Notes: generated from the sequence alone by a model not told the origin. A stretch of DNA of 64,000 bases from Pseudomonadales bacterium (GCA_024234735.1 JACKNV010000001.1:682001-746000), one strand, 5' to 3'; positions 15,279 to 23,879 are shown, numbered from the stretch's first letter. Made by a program: numbers and translations.

Positions 15279-16730
15279 TCATGGCCGTGGGGAGGGGCCT
15301 GGCGCGTATTCGCCGCCTGCGGCCTGCTGGCGCGCTCTCAGGGCCCGCTGGATACCCAGCTGGCCCTGCAGGCTGAGGTCCAGCCGGAATGCCATCCAGG
15401 CGGGGACAAGCAGTATCAGGGCCAGTCCGGGCCCCATGATCAGGCCCAGGCCGAGGATGGCGCTGTCGGGGGCCGCGCCCGGTTGCATGCCCGCTTCCAG
15501 GCCAATCAGGTCGAGGAAGGGGCCGCCGACCAGGTAGCCGAAGCCGCTGACGAACTTGGCGGCAAAGAAAGCGGCGGCAAACATGACTCCCTCCTGGCGC
15601 TGTCCGGTGGTCAGGTCCTGTTCATCGGCAATATCGGCGAGCAGGGAGTGGTTGGACACAGTGCGCACAATGGTGAAAACGGTATTGAGGGTATAGTTGA
15701 CGAAGATCAGCGCCAGCACCAGGGTATCGTTGTCGGGCAGCCAGCCGAGCAGCTTCAGGGGCGTGAGCCATAGCAGGTTCAGCGCCCCAAGCACGCAACT
15801 CAGGCGCAACAGCTGCTGTTTTTCCAGGCGGGCGTGTAGCAAGCGGGAGCTGGTTACCACCAGCAACACCGCCAGCAGATGGGGCCCGGCGAACATCACC
15901 GAGATGGTGGCGGTGTCCAGCTCCCAGAAGTAGGTGTAGGTCACCATGAGCAGTGTGCTGACAATGCCGCCCATACCGCCCAGCGCGGTCTCCAGCACGA
16001 CGATGTGGCGGAAGTTGCGATTGCGGAAAGTAGCGGCAATGTCGCGCCAGATGCCGGCGCCCGCCGCGGCGTTGCGGTGCGGCAGGGTGGGGATGTACGC
16101 CCGGGTGCCGCGGATACAGATCCAGCTGGCCAGCACCACGCCGGCAGCGGACAGCAAGCCATAGGTCTGGTAGTTGGCAATGACAAAACGGCCGTCAGTC
16201 TCTCCCTGGGCGGTGAATACCAGGGCCAGCGCGCTGGCCGGTACCAGCACACCCACGAACCAGCCCAGGTTGGTTCGGGCGTTGGCCAGCAGGGTGCGCT
16301 CGTGGTAGTCGGTGGAGATTTCCGCCCCCAGGGCCAGGAACGGCACCATGAAAAACGTCAGCGCAGTACGCAGCAGCAACACGCTGGCCAGCAACCAGTA
16401 GAACAGCGGCAACTGCGTCCCCAGCACCGCATTCGGGGGCCAGAAAATGGCCACGAAGCTGAGGGCCAGGGGGGCCACCGAGGCGAACATCAGCGGGTGG
16501 CGCCGTCCCCAGCGGGAGCGCAGCTTGTCGGACCAGGCTCCTACCAGCGGGTCGGACACGGCATCCCACACCACCGACAGGGCGATGGCCAGGCCCGTCA
16601 GGGTGCCGCTCAGGCCCAGTACCTGTTTGTAGTAGAACAGCACGAACACCCCGAAAGCAGCTTCCTTGAGGGCGTAGTTAACCACCCCGCTGCTGTACAA
16701 CAGGCGGTGCCTGGAACTGGTGGCGTGCAC
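15279..16730 (-). CDS. GPH-family (MelB/XylP-like) sugar-type cation symporter
   Basis: The roughly 483-aa protein has about twelve hydrophobic segments and the GPH features VWDAVSDPLVGAWSDKLRSR and WGRRHPLMFASVAPLAL, as in MelB and glucuronide carriers that co-transport sugars with H+ or Na+. The frame runs back to 16811, but the reading upstream is Arg/Pro-rich and overlaps the previous gene. The GTG at 16730, preceded by CAGGGGGCC, is preferred and leaves a 28-bp gap. It forms a unit with the Spns-type gene upstream and PhyH downstream. The substrate is unknown. Confidence 0.82.
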   Translation of the reverse strand: MHATSSRHRLLYSSGVVNYALKEAAFGVFVLFYYKQVLGLSGTLTGLAIALSVVWDAVSDPLVGAWSDKLRSRWGRRHPLMFASVAPLALSFVAIFWPPNAVLGTQLPLFYWLLASVLLLRTALTFFMVPFLALGAEISTDYHERTLLANARTNLGWFVGVLVPASALALVFTAQGETDGRFVIANYQTYGLLSAAGVVLASWICIRGTRAYIPTLPHRNAAAGAGIWRDIAATFRNRNFRHIVVLETALGGMGGIVSTLLMVTYTYFWELDTATISVMFAGPHLLAVLLVVTSSRLLHARLEKQQLLRLSCVLGALNLLWLTPLKLLGWLPDNDTLVLALIFVNYTLNTVFTIVRTVSNHSLLADIADEQDLTTGQRQEGVMFAAAFFAAKFVSGFGYLVGGPFLDLIGLEAGMQPGAAPDSAILGLGLIMGPGLALILLVPAWMAFRLDLSLQGQLGIQRALRARQQAAGGEYAPGPSPRP

Positions 16731-16758
16731 GATACCGGGCCCCCTGGCAGCTACGCGC

Positions 16759-18051
16759 TCACACTCGCTGCTTGGCGAGGTCCGCCGACAGGTGTTTCGC
16801 GGCCAGGGCAAACATGGCGATGGCCAACAGCGTCACCTGGGTGGTGATCAGCATGGAATAGCGCAGTGCGTCCGGGCCGTAGGCGGACCGCAGGAGGTCG
16901 CTGACCAGCCCTGTCACCAGGGGGCCAAGCCCCAGGCCGATCATATTGAGGACGAAAAACAGGATGGCTGAGGTCAAGGCACGCATGCCGGCGGGCACCA
17001 GGGCGTGGGCGATCGCGATGCACGGCCCCAGGTAGAATGTCATCAACACCAGCGCGAAAAACAGTACTCCCAGTCCGGCATAGGTGTGCCCGGTGAACAG
17101 CATGTAGTGGTAGGGAAGATAGCCAAGGGCTGTGCCGATCATGGGCACCCACAGGTACCAGCGCATGTCCCGGCTGCCGAGCCTGTCACTCAGGTAGCCA
17201 CCCAGGAAGGTGCCGATCGCGCCCGACACGCCGGCTACCGCGGCCATTACTGCCCCGACTTCGGCGATACTCATGTCGTGGTTGCGGATGAGAAACGAGG
17301 GCATGAAATTGCCGTTACCGTAGCTGACATAGGAGGTGAACGCGCAACCCAGCGAGAGATACCAGAAACAGGGCCTGTCCCGGAGCAGGGCCAGGGTCTG
17401 TTGTATCCCCGGTTTGGGCCTGCCGGCCTGCTCCGGCTCCCAGCGGCCGCGCACCGGCTCTTTCAGGAAGAAACGCAGAAACAGGCCGAACAGTACGCCG
17501 GGCACGCCCACCACCATGAACGCCGTGCGCCAGCCAAAGCTCTCGGCCAGCATGCCGCCGAACAAAAAGCCCAGCAGAATGCCTGCGTAGATTCCGGTGG
17601 AATAGATCGACAGGGCGGTGGCGCGCTGTGCCGGCGGATAATAGTCGCTGATCATGGAGTGCGCGGGAGGACTGCCGCCGGCCTCTCCCAAGCCCACCCC
17701 GATACGGGCCAACAACAACTGCAGGAAATTTTGTGCCATGCCGGAAAGGGCCGTCATGCCACTCCAAACGGCCACCGCCAGGGACACCACGTTGCGGCGG
17801 TTGCCCCGGTCCGCCCAGTAGGCGATGGGAATGCCGGCGGTGACATAGATCACCGCGAAGGCGAAGCCGCTGAGGAGGCCCAGTTGTGCGTCGCTCAGGC
17901 CCATCTCCGCCTTGATCGGTTCCTGGAGGATGACCAGGATCTGGCGATCGATGAAGTTGAGGGCGTAGACGAGGGTGAGCATGGCAAGCGCAAAGCGCTT
18001 GTAGGCGGGGGAAAAATCCCGCGCCGAACGCTGCTCGGCGGGCTCGTGCAT
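16759..18051 (-). CDS. Major facilitator transporter, Spns (spinster-like) type
   Basis: The 430-aa protein has twelve predicted helices and MFS signatures: YALNFIDRQILVILQEPIK in helix 1, YWADRGNRRN in the 2-3 loop, and GVGLGEAGGSPPAHSMISDYYP, typical of spinster-like members. These bacterial carriers often accompany aromatic, steroid or lipid catabolism genes and their substrates are rarely known. It is the first of a likely three-gene run (Spns carrier, GPH carrier, PhyH). The LLM oxidoreductase gene lies 60 bp upstream on the same strand. Confidence 0.87.
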   Translation of the reverse strand: MHEPAEQRSARDFSPAYKRFALAMLTLVYALNFIDRQILVILQEPIKAEMGLSDAQLGLLSGFAFAVIYVTAGIPIAYWADRGNRRNVVSLAVAVWSGMTALSGMAQNFLQLLLARIGVGLGEAGGSPPAHSMISDYYPPAQRATALSIYSTGIYAGILLGFLFGGMLAESFGWRTAFMVVGVPGVLFGLFLRFFLKEPVRGRWEPEQAGRPKPGIQQTLALLRDRPCFWYLSLGCAFTSYVSYGNGNFMPSFLIRNHDMSIAEVGAVMAAVAGVSGAIGTFLGGYLSDRLGSRDMRWYLWVPMIGTALGYLPYHYMLFTGHTYAGLGVLFFALVLMTFYLGPCIAIAHALVPAGMRALTSAILFFVLNMIGLGLGPLVTGLVSDLLRSAYGPDALRYSMLITTQVTLLAIAMFALAAKHLSADLAKQRV

Positions 18052-18111
18052 GACGGCGGTATCCTTTTTGTTATATGCCAGCCGCGCTGTGTCGCGCTCA
18101 GCCAGGGTGCC

Positions 18112-19125
18112 TTAAAGCGCCCACTGTGCCATATTCCGCAGTAAAGTGATATCGCCGTGCACCAGCAGGGTGGTGACCGGGGAGTTCGCCCAATCCTTGA
18201 GTTTTTCCCTTATCCGGTCCGCCGGCCCGCTCAGGGAAATCTCGTCGGCAAACTGGTCCGGCACGGCCGCAACGGCCTCCTCGCGCTTGCCGGCGAGGAA
18301 CAGGCGCTGGATCTCTTCCGCCTCGTCGGCAAACCCCATGCGCGCCATCAGCTCCTTGTGGAAATTGCGTTTGCTGGCGCCCATGCCGCCCACGTAAAAG
18401 CCCAGCATGGCCTTGACCGGGTAGAGCGCCTGGGCCAGGTCGTCATTGACATTGACCAGGCACAGGGCGGCGATTTCGAAGCCCTCCCTGGCGTCCTGCA
18501 ATTGATCGGCATAGACCTCCTGCCGATAGGGCGAGTAATACAGTGGCAGCCAGCCGTCCGCGATGCGGGCGGTCTGGGTCACGTTTTTGGGACCCTCGGC
18601 GCCGATGAAGATGGGCACGTCGGCGCGCAGCGGATGGGTGATGGACTTGATAGGCTTGCCCAGGCCCCAGGCGCCCGGGCCATGGTAGGGCAGGGGGTAG
18701 AATTCGCCATCGCTGGTGACCGGTTCTTGCCGCGCCAGGATCTTGCGGATGATGTCGACGTATTCCCGGGTACGGGTCAGCGGTTTTGTGTAGGGTTGGC
18801 CGTACCAGCCTTCCACCACCTGGGGGCCGGATACCCCCAGTCCCAGGATCATGCGCCCGCCGGACAGGTGATCCAGGGCGATGGTGGCCATGGCGCAGGC
18901 CGCCGGGGAGCGCGCCGACAACTGGGCCACCGAGGTGCCCAGGCGAATCGTCGAGGTATGCGCCCCGATCCAGGCCAGCGGGGTGAAACAGTCATTGCCG
19001 TAGGATTCGGCAGTCCACACCGAGTCGTAGCCCAGGCGCTCGGCCTCCTGTGCCAGTTCGACGTGGTTACCGGGCGGCTGTGCCCCCCAGTAGCCCAGTT
19101 GCAGTCCCAGTGAAAGTCCAGCCAT
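18112..19125 (-). CDS. LLM-class (luciferase-like) F420-type oxidoreductase
   Basis: The 337-aa TIM-barrel protein shows LLM features: LGLQLGYWG at the N-terminus, AERLGYDSVWTAESYGND, LGTSVAQLSARSPAACAMA, ALDHLSGGRMILGLGVSGPQVVEGWYG and PIFIGAEGPKNV. The wording matches the branch annotated as F420-dependent. Cofactor F420 is uncommon in Gammaproteobacteria, so the real cofactor may be FMN. ATG at 19125 is preceded by GGGGAA at good spacing. A hairpin lies directly in its leader. Confidence 0.87.
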   Translation of the reverse strand: MAGLSLGLQLGYWGAQPPGNHVELAQEAERLGYDSVWTAESYGNDCFTPLAWIGAHTSTIRLGTSVAQLSARSPAACAMATIALDHLSGGRMILGLGVSGPQVVEGWYGQPYTKPLTRTREYVDIIRKILARQEPVTSDGEFYPLPYHGPGAWGLGKPIKSITHPLRADVPIFIGAEGPKNVTQTARIADGWLPLYYSPYRQEVYADQLQDAREGFEIAALCLVNVNDDLAQALYPVKAMLGFYVGGMGASKRNFHKELMARMGFADEAEEIQRLFLAGKREEAVAAVPDQFADEISLSGPADRIREKLKDWANSPVTTLLVHGDITLLRNMAQWAL

Positions 19126-19134
19126 GATGTGTTC

Positions 19135-19172
19135 CCCGCGGTAAAGCCGTTACTTTACGCAATAACCGCGGG
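19135..19172. repeat. Nested inverted repeat in the LLM oxidoreductase leader
   Basis: Outer arms CCCGCGGT (19135-19142) and ACCGCGGG (19165-19172) enclose inner arms GTAAAG (19141-19146) and CTTTAC (19153-19158) with loop CCGTTA. It lies 10 bases upstream of the minus-strand ATG, within the likely leader. No T-run follows. It could be an mRNA structure controlling translation or a repressor site between the divergent LLM and moa genes. Confidence 0.55.
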
Positions 19173-19183
19173 AAGACAACGAC

Positions 19184-19212
19184 CTGCCCGCCCGGCACGG
19201 GCCAACTATACT
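19184..19212 (+). promoter_or_regulatory. Probable moaCDE promoter
   Basis: A good -10, TATACT (19207-19212), is preceded at 17 bases by a weak -35, CTGCCC (19184-19189). Two direct copies of CTGCAGT (19215 and 19237) lie just downstream in the leader. The expected start near 19219 leaves about 70 bases before the moaC ATG. Confidence 0.42.
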
Positions 19213-19289
19213 GACTGCAGTGATTTCATTATCCCCTGCAGTTGGATAGACTCATGCGCCGCGCAGCAGGCGCGCAGCCGGAGAGCTAC

Positions 19290-19787
19290 ATGCCCGAACT
19301 GACCCACCTGGATGACACCGGGGCCGCACGCATGGTCGATATCGGCGCCAAGGGCAGCACCGAGCGCGTTGCCGTGGCGGCCGCCGTGGTCTCCATGCGC
19401 CCGCAAACGCTGGCCCTGCTGGAGCAGGGCGGTCACAGGAAAGGCGACGTGCTCGCCGTGGCCCGCATCGCCGGCATCCAGGGCGCCAAGAAGTGCGCCG
19501 ATCTGATTCCCCTGTGTCACCCGCTGATGCTCACTGCGGTCAGCGTGGATTTTCGCAGCGATCCGGCCGCCTCCTGCCTGCATATCGAGGCCTGCTGCAA
19601 GGTCTCGGGCAAAACCGGCGTGGAGATGGAGGCAATGACCGCTGTCACGGTTGCGGCCCTGACCGTGTACGACATGTGCAAGGCGGTCGACAAGGACATG
19701 GAGATTCAGAGTGTCGCCCTGCTGGAAAAAAGCGGCGGCAGGTCCGGCGCCTGGCGGCGCCGCGAAGCGGGCACCCGGCAGTGCTGA
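19290..19787 (+). CDS. moaC: Cyclic pyranopterin monophosphate synthase MoaC
   Basis: The 165-aa protein has family blocks GAARMVDIGAK, CADLIPLCHPL and GKTGVEMEAMTAVTVAALTV, then YDMCKAVDKDMEI holding the catalytic Lys and Asp. MoaC converts 3',8-cyclo-7,8-dihydro-GTP (made by MoaA) to cyclic pyranopterin monophosphate in molybdenum cofactor synthesis. The frame is open 16 codons upstream, but the GGAGAG site and normal MoaC length favour 19290. It overlaps moaD; moaA and moaB are not in the window. Confidence 0.95.
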   Translation: MPELTHLDDTGAARMVDIGAKGSTERVAVAAAVVSMRPQTLALLEQGGHRKGDVLAVARIAGIQGAKKCADLIPLCHPLMLTAVSVDFRSDPAASCLHIEACCKVSGKTGVEMEAMTAVTVAALTVYDMCKAVDKDMEIQSVALLEKSGGRSGAWRRREAGTRQC

Positions 19788-20035
19788 AGGTGCTGTTTTT
19801 CGCCCGGTTGCGGGAAGAACTCGACTGCCCCGGCCTCGAACTGCCCTGGGACCCTGCGTTGGCCGATCTCGATGCCCTGCAGGACTGGCTGGGTGCTACC
19901 CGCGGGGAGCGCTGGCGCGAGCTGCTGGCGCAGGACAATCTGGTGCGCGCCAGAAACCAGAGCGTCGTCAACGGCAACTGCGCACTGCACGACGGTGACG
20001 AGGTGGCCTTTTTTCCCCCGGTGACCGGTGGCTGA
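19781..20035 (+). CDS. moaD: Molybdopterin synthase sulfur carrier MoaD
   Basis: The 84-aa ubiquitin-fold protein starts at GTG 19781, overlapping moaC by seven bases, and ends VTGG. The C-terminal Gly-Gly is adenylated and thiocarboxylated to carry sulfur to MoaE. VLFFARLREEL and HDGDEVAFFPPVTGG are diagnostic. The GTG of moaE overlaps its end by eight bases, so all three genes are translationally coupled. Confidence 0.93.
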   Translation: MLKVLFFARLREELDCPGLELPWDPALADLDALQDWLGATRGERWRELLAQDNLVRARNQSVVNGNCALHDGDEVAFFPPVTGG

Positions 20036-20513
20036 CGCTGGCCCAAAACTGGCTGTGCATGTGCAGGAGGCGGACTTCGATGTCGGCTGCCTGCAGGAGC
20101 AGTTGTTGCAGGGGGCGCGGGAGGAGGGTGCGGTGGCGACCTTTACCGGCTATGTGCGGGCCGTGGGCCAAGGCAACAGGGTCACGGCCATGGAACTGGA
20201 ACACTACCCGGGCATGACCGAGCGCAGCATCGAAGACATTGTGCGCGAGGCCGCCAGGCGTTGGCCGTTGCTGGCCGCCACCGTGGTGCACCGGGTCGGG
20301 CTGTTGCTGCCCGGCGAGCGTATCGTGTGGGTCGGCGTCGCCGCGGCCCACCGACCGGCAGCCTTCAGCGCCTGCGAATATGTCATGGATTACCTGAAGC
20401 AGCACGCACCTTTCTGGAAAAGAGAAACTGGCCCGGATGGTACGCACTGGGTGGATGCCCGGGTCGAGGACCAGGCCCGTGCCGGTCGCTGGGAGCCTCC
20501 GCCAGGGAAATAG
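20028..20513 (+). CDS. moaE: Molybdopterin synthase catalytic subunit MoaE
   Basis: The 161-aa protein has ATFTGYVRAVGQGNRV, LEHYPGMTERSIEDI, RVGLLLPGERIVWVGVAAAHR and HAPFWKRE, the last with the conserved active-site Lys. MoaE and MoaD form the heterotetramer that inserts two sulfurs into cyclic pyranopterin monophosphate to give molybdopterin. The GTG start overlaps moaD. This is the last gene of the moaCDE unit. Confidence 0.95.
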   Translation: MADAGPKLAVHVQEADFDVGCLQEQLLQGAREEGAVATFTGYVRAVGQGNRVTAMELEHYPGMTERSIEDIVREAARRWPLLAATVVHRVGLLLPGERIVWVGVAAAHRPAAFSACEYVMDYLKQHAPFWKRETGPDGTHWVDARVEDQARAGRWEPPPGK

Positions 20514-20601
20514 CCTGAACAGGGGATGTGCCCGGCTGCCGCATGCGGTGCAATACGGCGCTTGGGACAATAAATAGATCAGGATCACAAGGGGAAGTAG
20601 T

Positions 20602-21078
20602 ATGAACATCGATGGCCGCGAATTGCGCAACGCCCTGGGACGCTTCGCTACCGGCGTGTGTATTATCAGCACGGTGTCCCGAAGCGGTGAGGCCATGGGC
20701 CTGACCGCGAATTCCTTCGCCTCGGTGTCGCTGGACCCGCCGTTGGTGCTGTGGAGCCTGCAGAACAACTCCGATGTCTTCGAGGTGTTTTCCCAGCCGC
20801 AACACTTTGCCATCAACGTGCTGGCCAGGGAGCACCAGGAGCACTCCAGCCGTTACGCCAGGAAAGGCGATCATAGCCTCGATCCCGGGCATTTCACCCC
20901 CGGCAAATACGGCTCGCCGTTGATCAACGACGCCCTGGTCAGTTTCGAGTGCGAGTTGCACGCCACCCATGAGGGGGGCGACCACCTGATCATCGTGGGC
21001 CGGGTGAAGGACATGCTGGCGCGCGAGCACGGCGAGCCGCTGTTGTTCTACAGCGGTGGGTACCATCAGCTTGGCTAG
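20602..21078 (+). CDS. Flavin reductase-like domain protein
   Basis: The 158-aa protein matches small NAD(P)H:flavin oxidoreductases of the flavin reductase-like family: ALGRFATGVCIISTVS, GLTANSFASVSLDPPLVLWSL and FAINVLAREH. Such proteins bind FMN and supply reduced flavin to monooxygenases or act alone. It has a strong ribosome site (AAGGGGAAG) and its own terminator, so it is probably monocistronic. Reduced flavin for the LLM-type enzyme nearby is possible but speculative. Confidence 0.85.
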   Translation: MNIDGRELRNALGRFATGVCIISTVSRSGEAMGLTANSFASVSLDPPLVLWSLQNNSDVFEVFSQPQHFAINVLAREHQEHSSRYARKGDHSLDPGHFTPGKYGSPLINDALVSFECELHATHEGGDHLIIVGRVKDMLAREHGEPLLFYSGGYHQLG

Positions 21079-21104
21079 CGGCAGCGCTCGCCGCTGCCGG
21101 TTTT
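21079..21104 (+). terminator. Intrinsic terminator after the flavin reductase gene
   Basis: An 8-bp perfect stem (CGGCAGCG / CGCTGCCG) with a five-base loop starts at the stop codon and is followed by GTTTT. The short T-run makes it moderate in strength. Confidence 0.7.
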
Positions 21105-21147
21105 AGCCTTTATACTGACCGGCTTTGAGTGTTGGCGACGCCGCCCC

Positions 21148-21693
21148 ATGAAATTTTGTACCAGCTGTGGCAATACCGTGACCCTGCAAATTCCCGCGGG
21201 GGATGACAGGCAACGCTTTGTCTGCACTGTTTGTGCACAGATCCACTACAGCAACCCGCGGGTCATCGTCGGCTGCGTGCCCGTATTCGAGGGCAGGATA
21301 CTGCTGTGCAAGCGCGCGATTGAACCGCGCATGAATTACTGGACCCTGCCCGCGGGGTTCATGGAAAACGGCGAAACGACCCCTGAGGGCGCAGCCAGGG
21401 AAACCTGGGAGGAGGCGCGGGCGCGCGTCAGCAACCTGGAGCTGTACCGGATATTCGATGTGCCCTATATAAGCCAGGTGTATATGTTCTACCGCTGTGA
21501 AGTCGACGGCGGCCGTTTCGGAGTGGGGCCCGAGAGCCTGGAATCCGCCCTGTATACGCAGGCCGAGATCCCCTGGGACCAGATCGCATTCCCGGTGGTG
21601 TACGAGACTCTCGAGCAGTATTTTAACGATGCCCGAGAGGGCCATTTCCCGGTGCGTGTGTCCACGGTGGAACGGCGCCCGAGGCGGGCCTGA
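21148..21693 (+). CDS. Nudix hydrolase with N-terminal zinc ribbon
   Basis: The 181-aa protein starts with a CxxC...CxxC zinc ribbon (FCTSCGN, FVCTVCAQIHY) and has a Nudix box from GFMENGETTPEG to ARETWEEAR, where the final Gly of the consensus is replaced. Zinc-ribbon Nudix proteins of this size are related to the NADH pyrophosphatase NudC but lack its N-terminal domain. They hydrolyse nucleotide diphosphate derivatives. The substrate is unknown. A TATACT box at 21111 may serve as its -10. Confidence 0.85.
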   Translation: MKFCTSCGNTVTLQIPAGDDRQRFVCTVCAQIHYSNPRVIVGCVPVFEGRILLCKRAIEPRMNYWTLPAGFMENGETTPEGAARETWEEARARVSNLELYRIFDVPYISQVYMFYRCEVDGGRFGVGPESLESALYTQAEIPWDQIAFPVVYETLEQYFNDAREGHFPVRVSTVERRPRRA

Positions 21694-21754
21694 AAGTCGC
21701 CGCGGGGCGGTGGCACCCAGCTACCCGGATCGATCCGGCCAAGGAGTACTCGAG

Positions 21755-22231
21755 ATGACATTTCCCAAGGTAGGCAACATGGCCCCGGCTTTCACCCTGC
21801 CGGACCAGGACGGCAACAAGGTCAGCCTCAAGCAGTTCAAGGGCCAGTCCAACGTGGTCCTGTATTTCTACCCCAAGGCCATGACCCCGGGCTGCACCGT
21901 ACAGGCCTGCGGCATTCGCGACAGCAAGAAAACGCTGGCCGGGCTCGATACCGTGGTGCTGGGGATCAGCCCCGATCCAGTGGCGAGACTGGGGAAGTTC
22001 ATAGAGAAACAGGACCTGAATTTTACCCTGTTGTCCGATGAAGACCATGCGGTAACCGATAAATACGGCGCCTGGGGCCTGAAGAAATTCATGGGTCGCG
22101 AATTCATGGGGGTGCTGCGCACGACGTTCATCATCGGCAAGGACGGTCGGCTCAAATATGTCATGGACAAGGTCAAGACCAAGACCCACCACGATGACGT
22201 GATAGCCCTGATCGGGGAGTTGGGGTTGTAG
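21755..22231 (+). CDS. bcp: Peroxiredoxin, bacterioferritin comigratory protein type
   Basis: The 158-aa thioredoxin-fold protein has the peroxidatic Cys in KAMTPGCTVQACGIRD, with a second Cys five residues on that can resolve it, as in E. coli Bcp. It reduces hydrogen and alkyl peroxides using thioredoxin. The start is fixed at 21755 by AAGGAG in the leader and by family length. The MBL-fold gene starts directly at the next base after the stop, so the two are coupled. Confidence 0.93.
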   Translation: MTFPKVGNMAPAFTLPDQDGNKVSLKQFKGQSNVVLYFYPKAMTPGCTVQACGIRDSKKTLAGLDTVVLGISPDPVARLGKFIEKQDLNFTLLSDEDHAVTDKYGAWGLKKFMGREFMGVLRTTFIIGKDGRLKYVMDKVKTKTHHDDVIALIGELGL

Positions 22232-23344
22232 GTGGGTGACCCGGCGGTCATACCCCTGGAGTATCTGTTTGCCGACACCCCCGGTCCCGGCGAGTTGCGG
22301 GAGGTCGTCAGCGGGGTGTACTGGCTGCGCATGCCGCTGCCGATGGCGCTGGATCACATCAACCTCTACCTGCTCGAGGACAGCGACGGCTGGTGGCTGA
22401 TCGATACCGGTATCGCCCTCGGCCCGACCCAGTCACTGTGGGAACAGGTCTTCGCGCGGCACCTGCAGGGCAAACCGGTCAAAGCGGTACTCGCCACCCA
22501 CTATCACCCCGATCACATAGGCATGGCCGGCTGGCTGTGTGAGCGCTGGCGGGTGCCGTTCTATATGACCCAGGCGGAGTACCTCAGCGGCCTGGCGTTC
22601 AGCCGCATGCAACCGGAACACTTCAGCTGGAGCTCTGCCCAGCACCTGCGGCGCGCCGGCTTTTCCGAGGCGCATATAGAAAAAGTGGCGGGGCGCTTCA
22701 GCGGCTTTGGCGACTACATCACACCCATGCCGATGGCATACCGGCGCCTGGTGGATGGTGCCAGCCTGGCAATCGGGGGCCGCCGCTGGCGGGTGGTGGT
22801 GGGGCGCGGCCACTCGCCGGAGCACGCCTGTCTGTACTGCGAGCCCCTGAATACTCTGATTTCCGGCGATCAGGTGATTCCCAGGATAACCTCCAACGTC
22901 AGCGTGATGGGTGGCGAACCGGAGGCCAACCCGCTCAAGGACTGGCTCGCGTCCCACGAGCACCTGTTGGAAGCACTGCCCGCCGATGCCCTGGTACTGC
23001 CGGCCCACAATGCCCCCTTTGTTGGCCTGCATACCCGCCTGCGCCACCTGATCGAGCACCATGAGGAGCACCTGCTGGCCCTCGAGGAGGCCTGTGCGTC
23101 AGGTGCGCGTACGGCCCTGGAGTTGCTGCCGGTACTGTTCCAGCGCGAGCTCGATGACAGCCAGCTGGGGCTGGCGGTGGGGGAGTGCATTGCCCACCTG
23201 AATTACCTGCATCAGCGCGGGCAACTGGAGCGCAGCCTCGATGAGCGCGGCCACTATGTGTATCGCTCTATCGATGACACCCTGCCGCTGCGCGGGCGGC
23301 GGCATCGCAGCCAGGCGGATGGTCAGGCTCCAATACAAGTATAA
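22232..23344 (+). CDS. Metallo-beta-lactamase fold hydrolase
   Basis: The 370-aa protein has the metal motif THYHPDHIG (His90, His92, Asp94, His95), GRGHSPEHACLY for the next His, SGDQVIPRI for the bridging Asp and LPAHNAPF for the last His. A C-terminal extension of about 110 residues looks like the helical region of LACTB2-like proteins. It could be a thioesterase, glyoxalase II-like enzyme or nuclease; sequence alone does not choose. GTG start directly abuts bcp. Confidence 0.86.
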   Translation: MGDPAVIPLEYLFADTPGPGELREVVSGVYWLRMPLPMALDHINLYLLEDSDGWWLIDTGIALGPTQSLWEQVFARHLQGKPVKAVLATHYHPDHIGMAGWLCERWRVPFYMTQAEYLSGLAFSRMQPEHFSWSSAQHLRRAGFSEAHIEKVAGRFSGFGDYITPMPMAYRRLVDGASLAIGGRRWRVVVGRGHSPEHACLYCEPLNTLISGDQVIPRITSNVSVMGGEPEANPLKDWLASHEHLLEALPADALVLPAHNAPFVGLHTRLRHLIEHHEEHLLALEEACASGARTALELLPVLFQRELDDSQLGLAVGECIAHLNYLHQRGQLERSLDERGHYVYRSIDDTLPLRGRRHRSQADGQAPIQV

Positions 23345-23419
23345 AAACAAATAAAACAAATAGATATAAAACACATCTAATGTTATTTAGTAGATGAAAT
23401 CAAGAGGTAGCGAGCACCG
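23345..23419. promoter_or_regulatory. AT-rich leader with inverted repeat before the SnoaL gene
   Basis: This 75-bp stretch is strongly AT-rich inside GC-rich DNA. It holds TATAAA-like boxes near 23363 and a perfect inverted repeat CATCTA (23374-23379) / TAGATG (23391-23396) with an 11-base spacer. AGAGGTAGCGAG before the ATG supplies the ribosome site. It is a plausible promoter plus operator for the SnoaL-GST pair; the MarR-type regulator at 24624 is a candidate binder. Confidence 0.45.
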
Positions 23420-23869
23420 ATGTTGTCACCACAGGAACTATCCGACCGCCTGGAAATACAGGACCTGGTGTTTCACTATGCGGATCTCATCGATCGCAAG
23501 GCTTTCGACGAGTTGACCGAGGTGTTCACCGAGGATGCCCACATTGACTACAGCGCATTCGGCGGCGGCGTGGGCGGGCGCGAGGAAACCATCGCGTTTT
23601 TGCACGCGGCCCTGGATGCCGGCCTGTTCCCCCACACCCAGCACCTCAATGCCAATGTGCAGGTCAGGCTGGACGGCGATACCGCCAGTGGCAGGGTGAT
23701 GTGTTTCAATCCCATGGAGATAACCCTGCCCGATGGCGGCAGCCAGGTGTTTTTCCTCGGCCTGTGGTACCTGGACGCATACCGGCGTACAGTCCATGGC
23801 TGGCGCATATGCCGCCGTGAGGAAGTCAGGAGCTGGGCGTTCAATACCCCCGATTTCATGAACCTGTAG
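23420..23869 (+). CDS. SnoaL-like / NTF2-fold protein
   Basis: The 149-aa protein has the SnoaL_4 opening LEIQDLVFHYADLIDRKAFDELTEVFTEDAHIDYSAFGG and a typical HLNANVQVRLDGDTASGRVMC strand region. The fold forms a cone-shaped pocket used by dehydratases, isomerases and polyketide or steroid enzymes. It lies 10 bp upstream of a GST gene on the same strand. The substrate is unknown. Confidence 0.8.
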   Translation: MLSPQELSDRLEIQDLVFHYADLIDRKAFDELTEVFTEDAHIDYSAFGGGVGGREETIAFLHAALDAGLFPHTQHLNANVQVRLDGDTASGRVMCFNPMEITLPDGGSQVFFLGLWYLDAYRRTVHGWRICRREEVRSWAFNTPDFMNL

Positions 23870-23879
23870 AGGACGTCCA

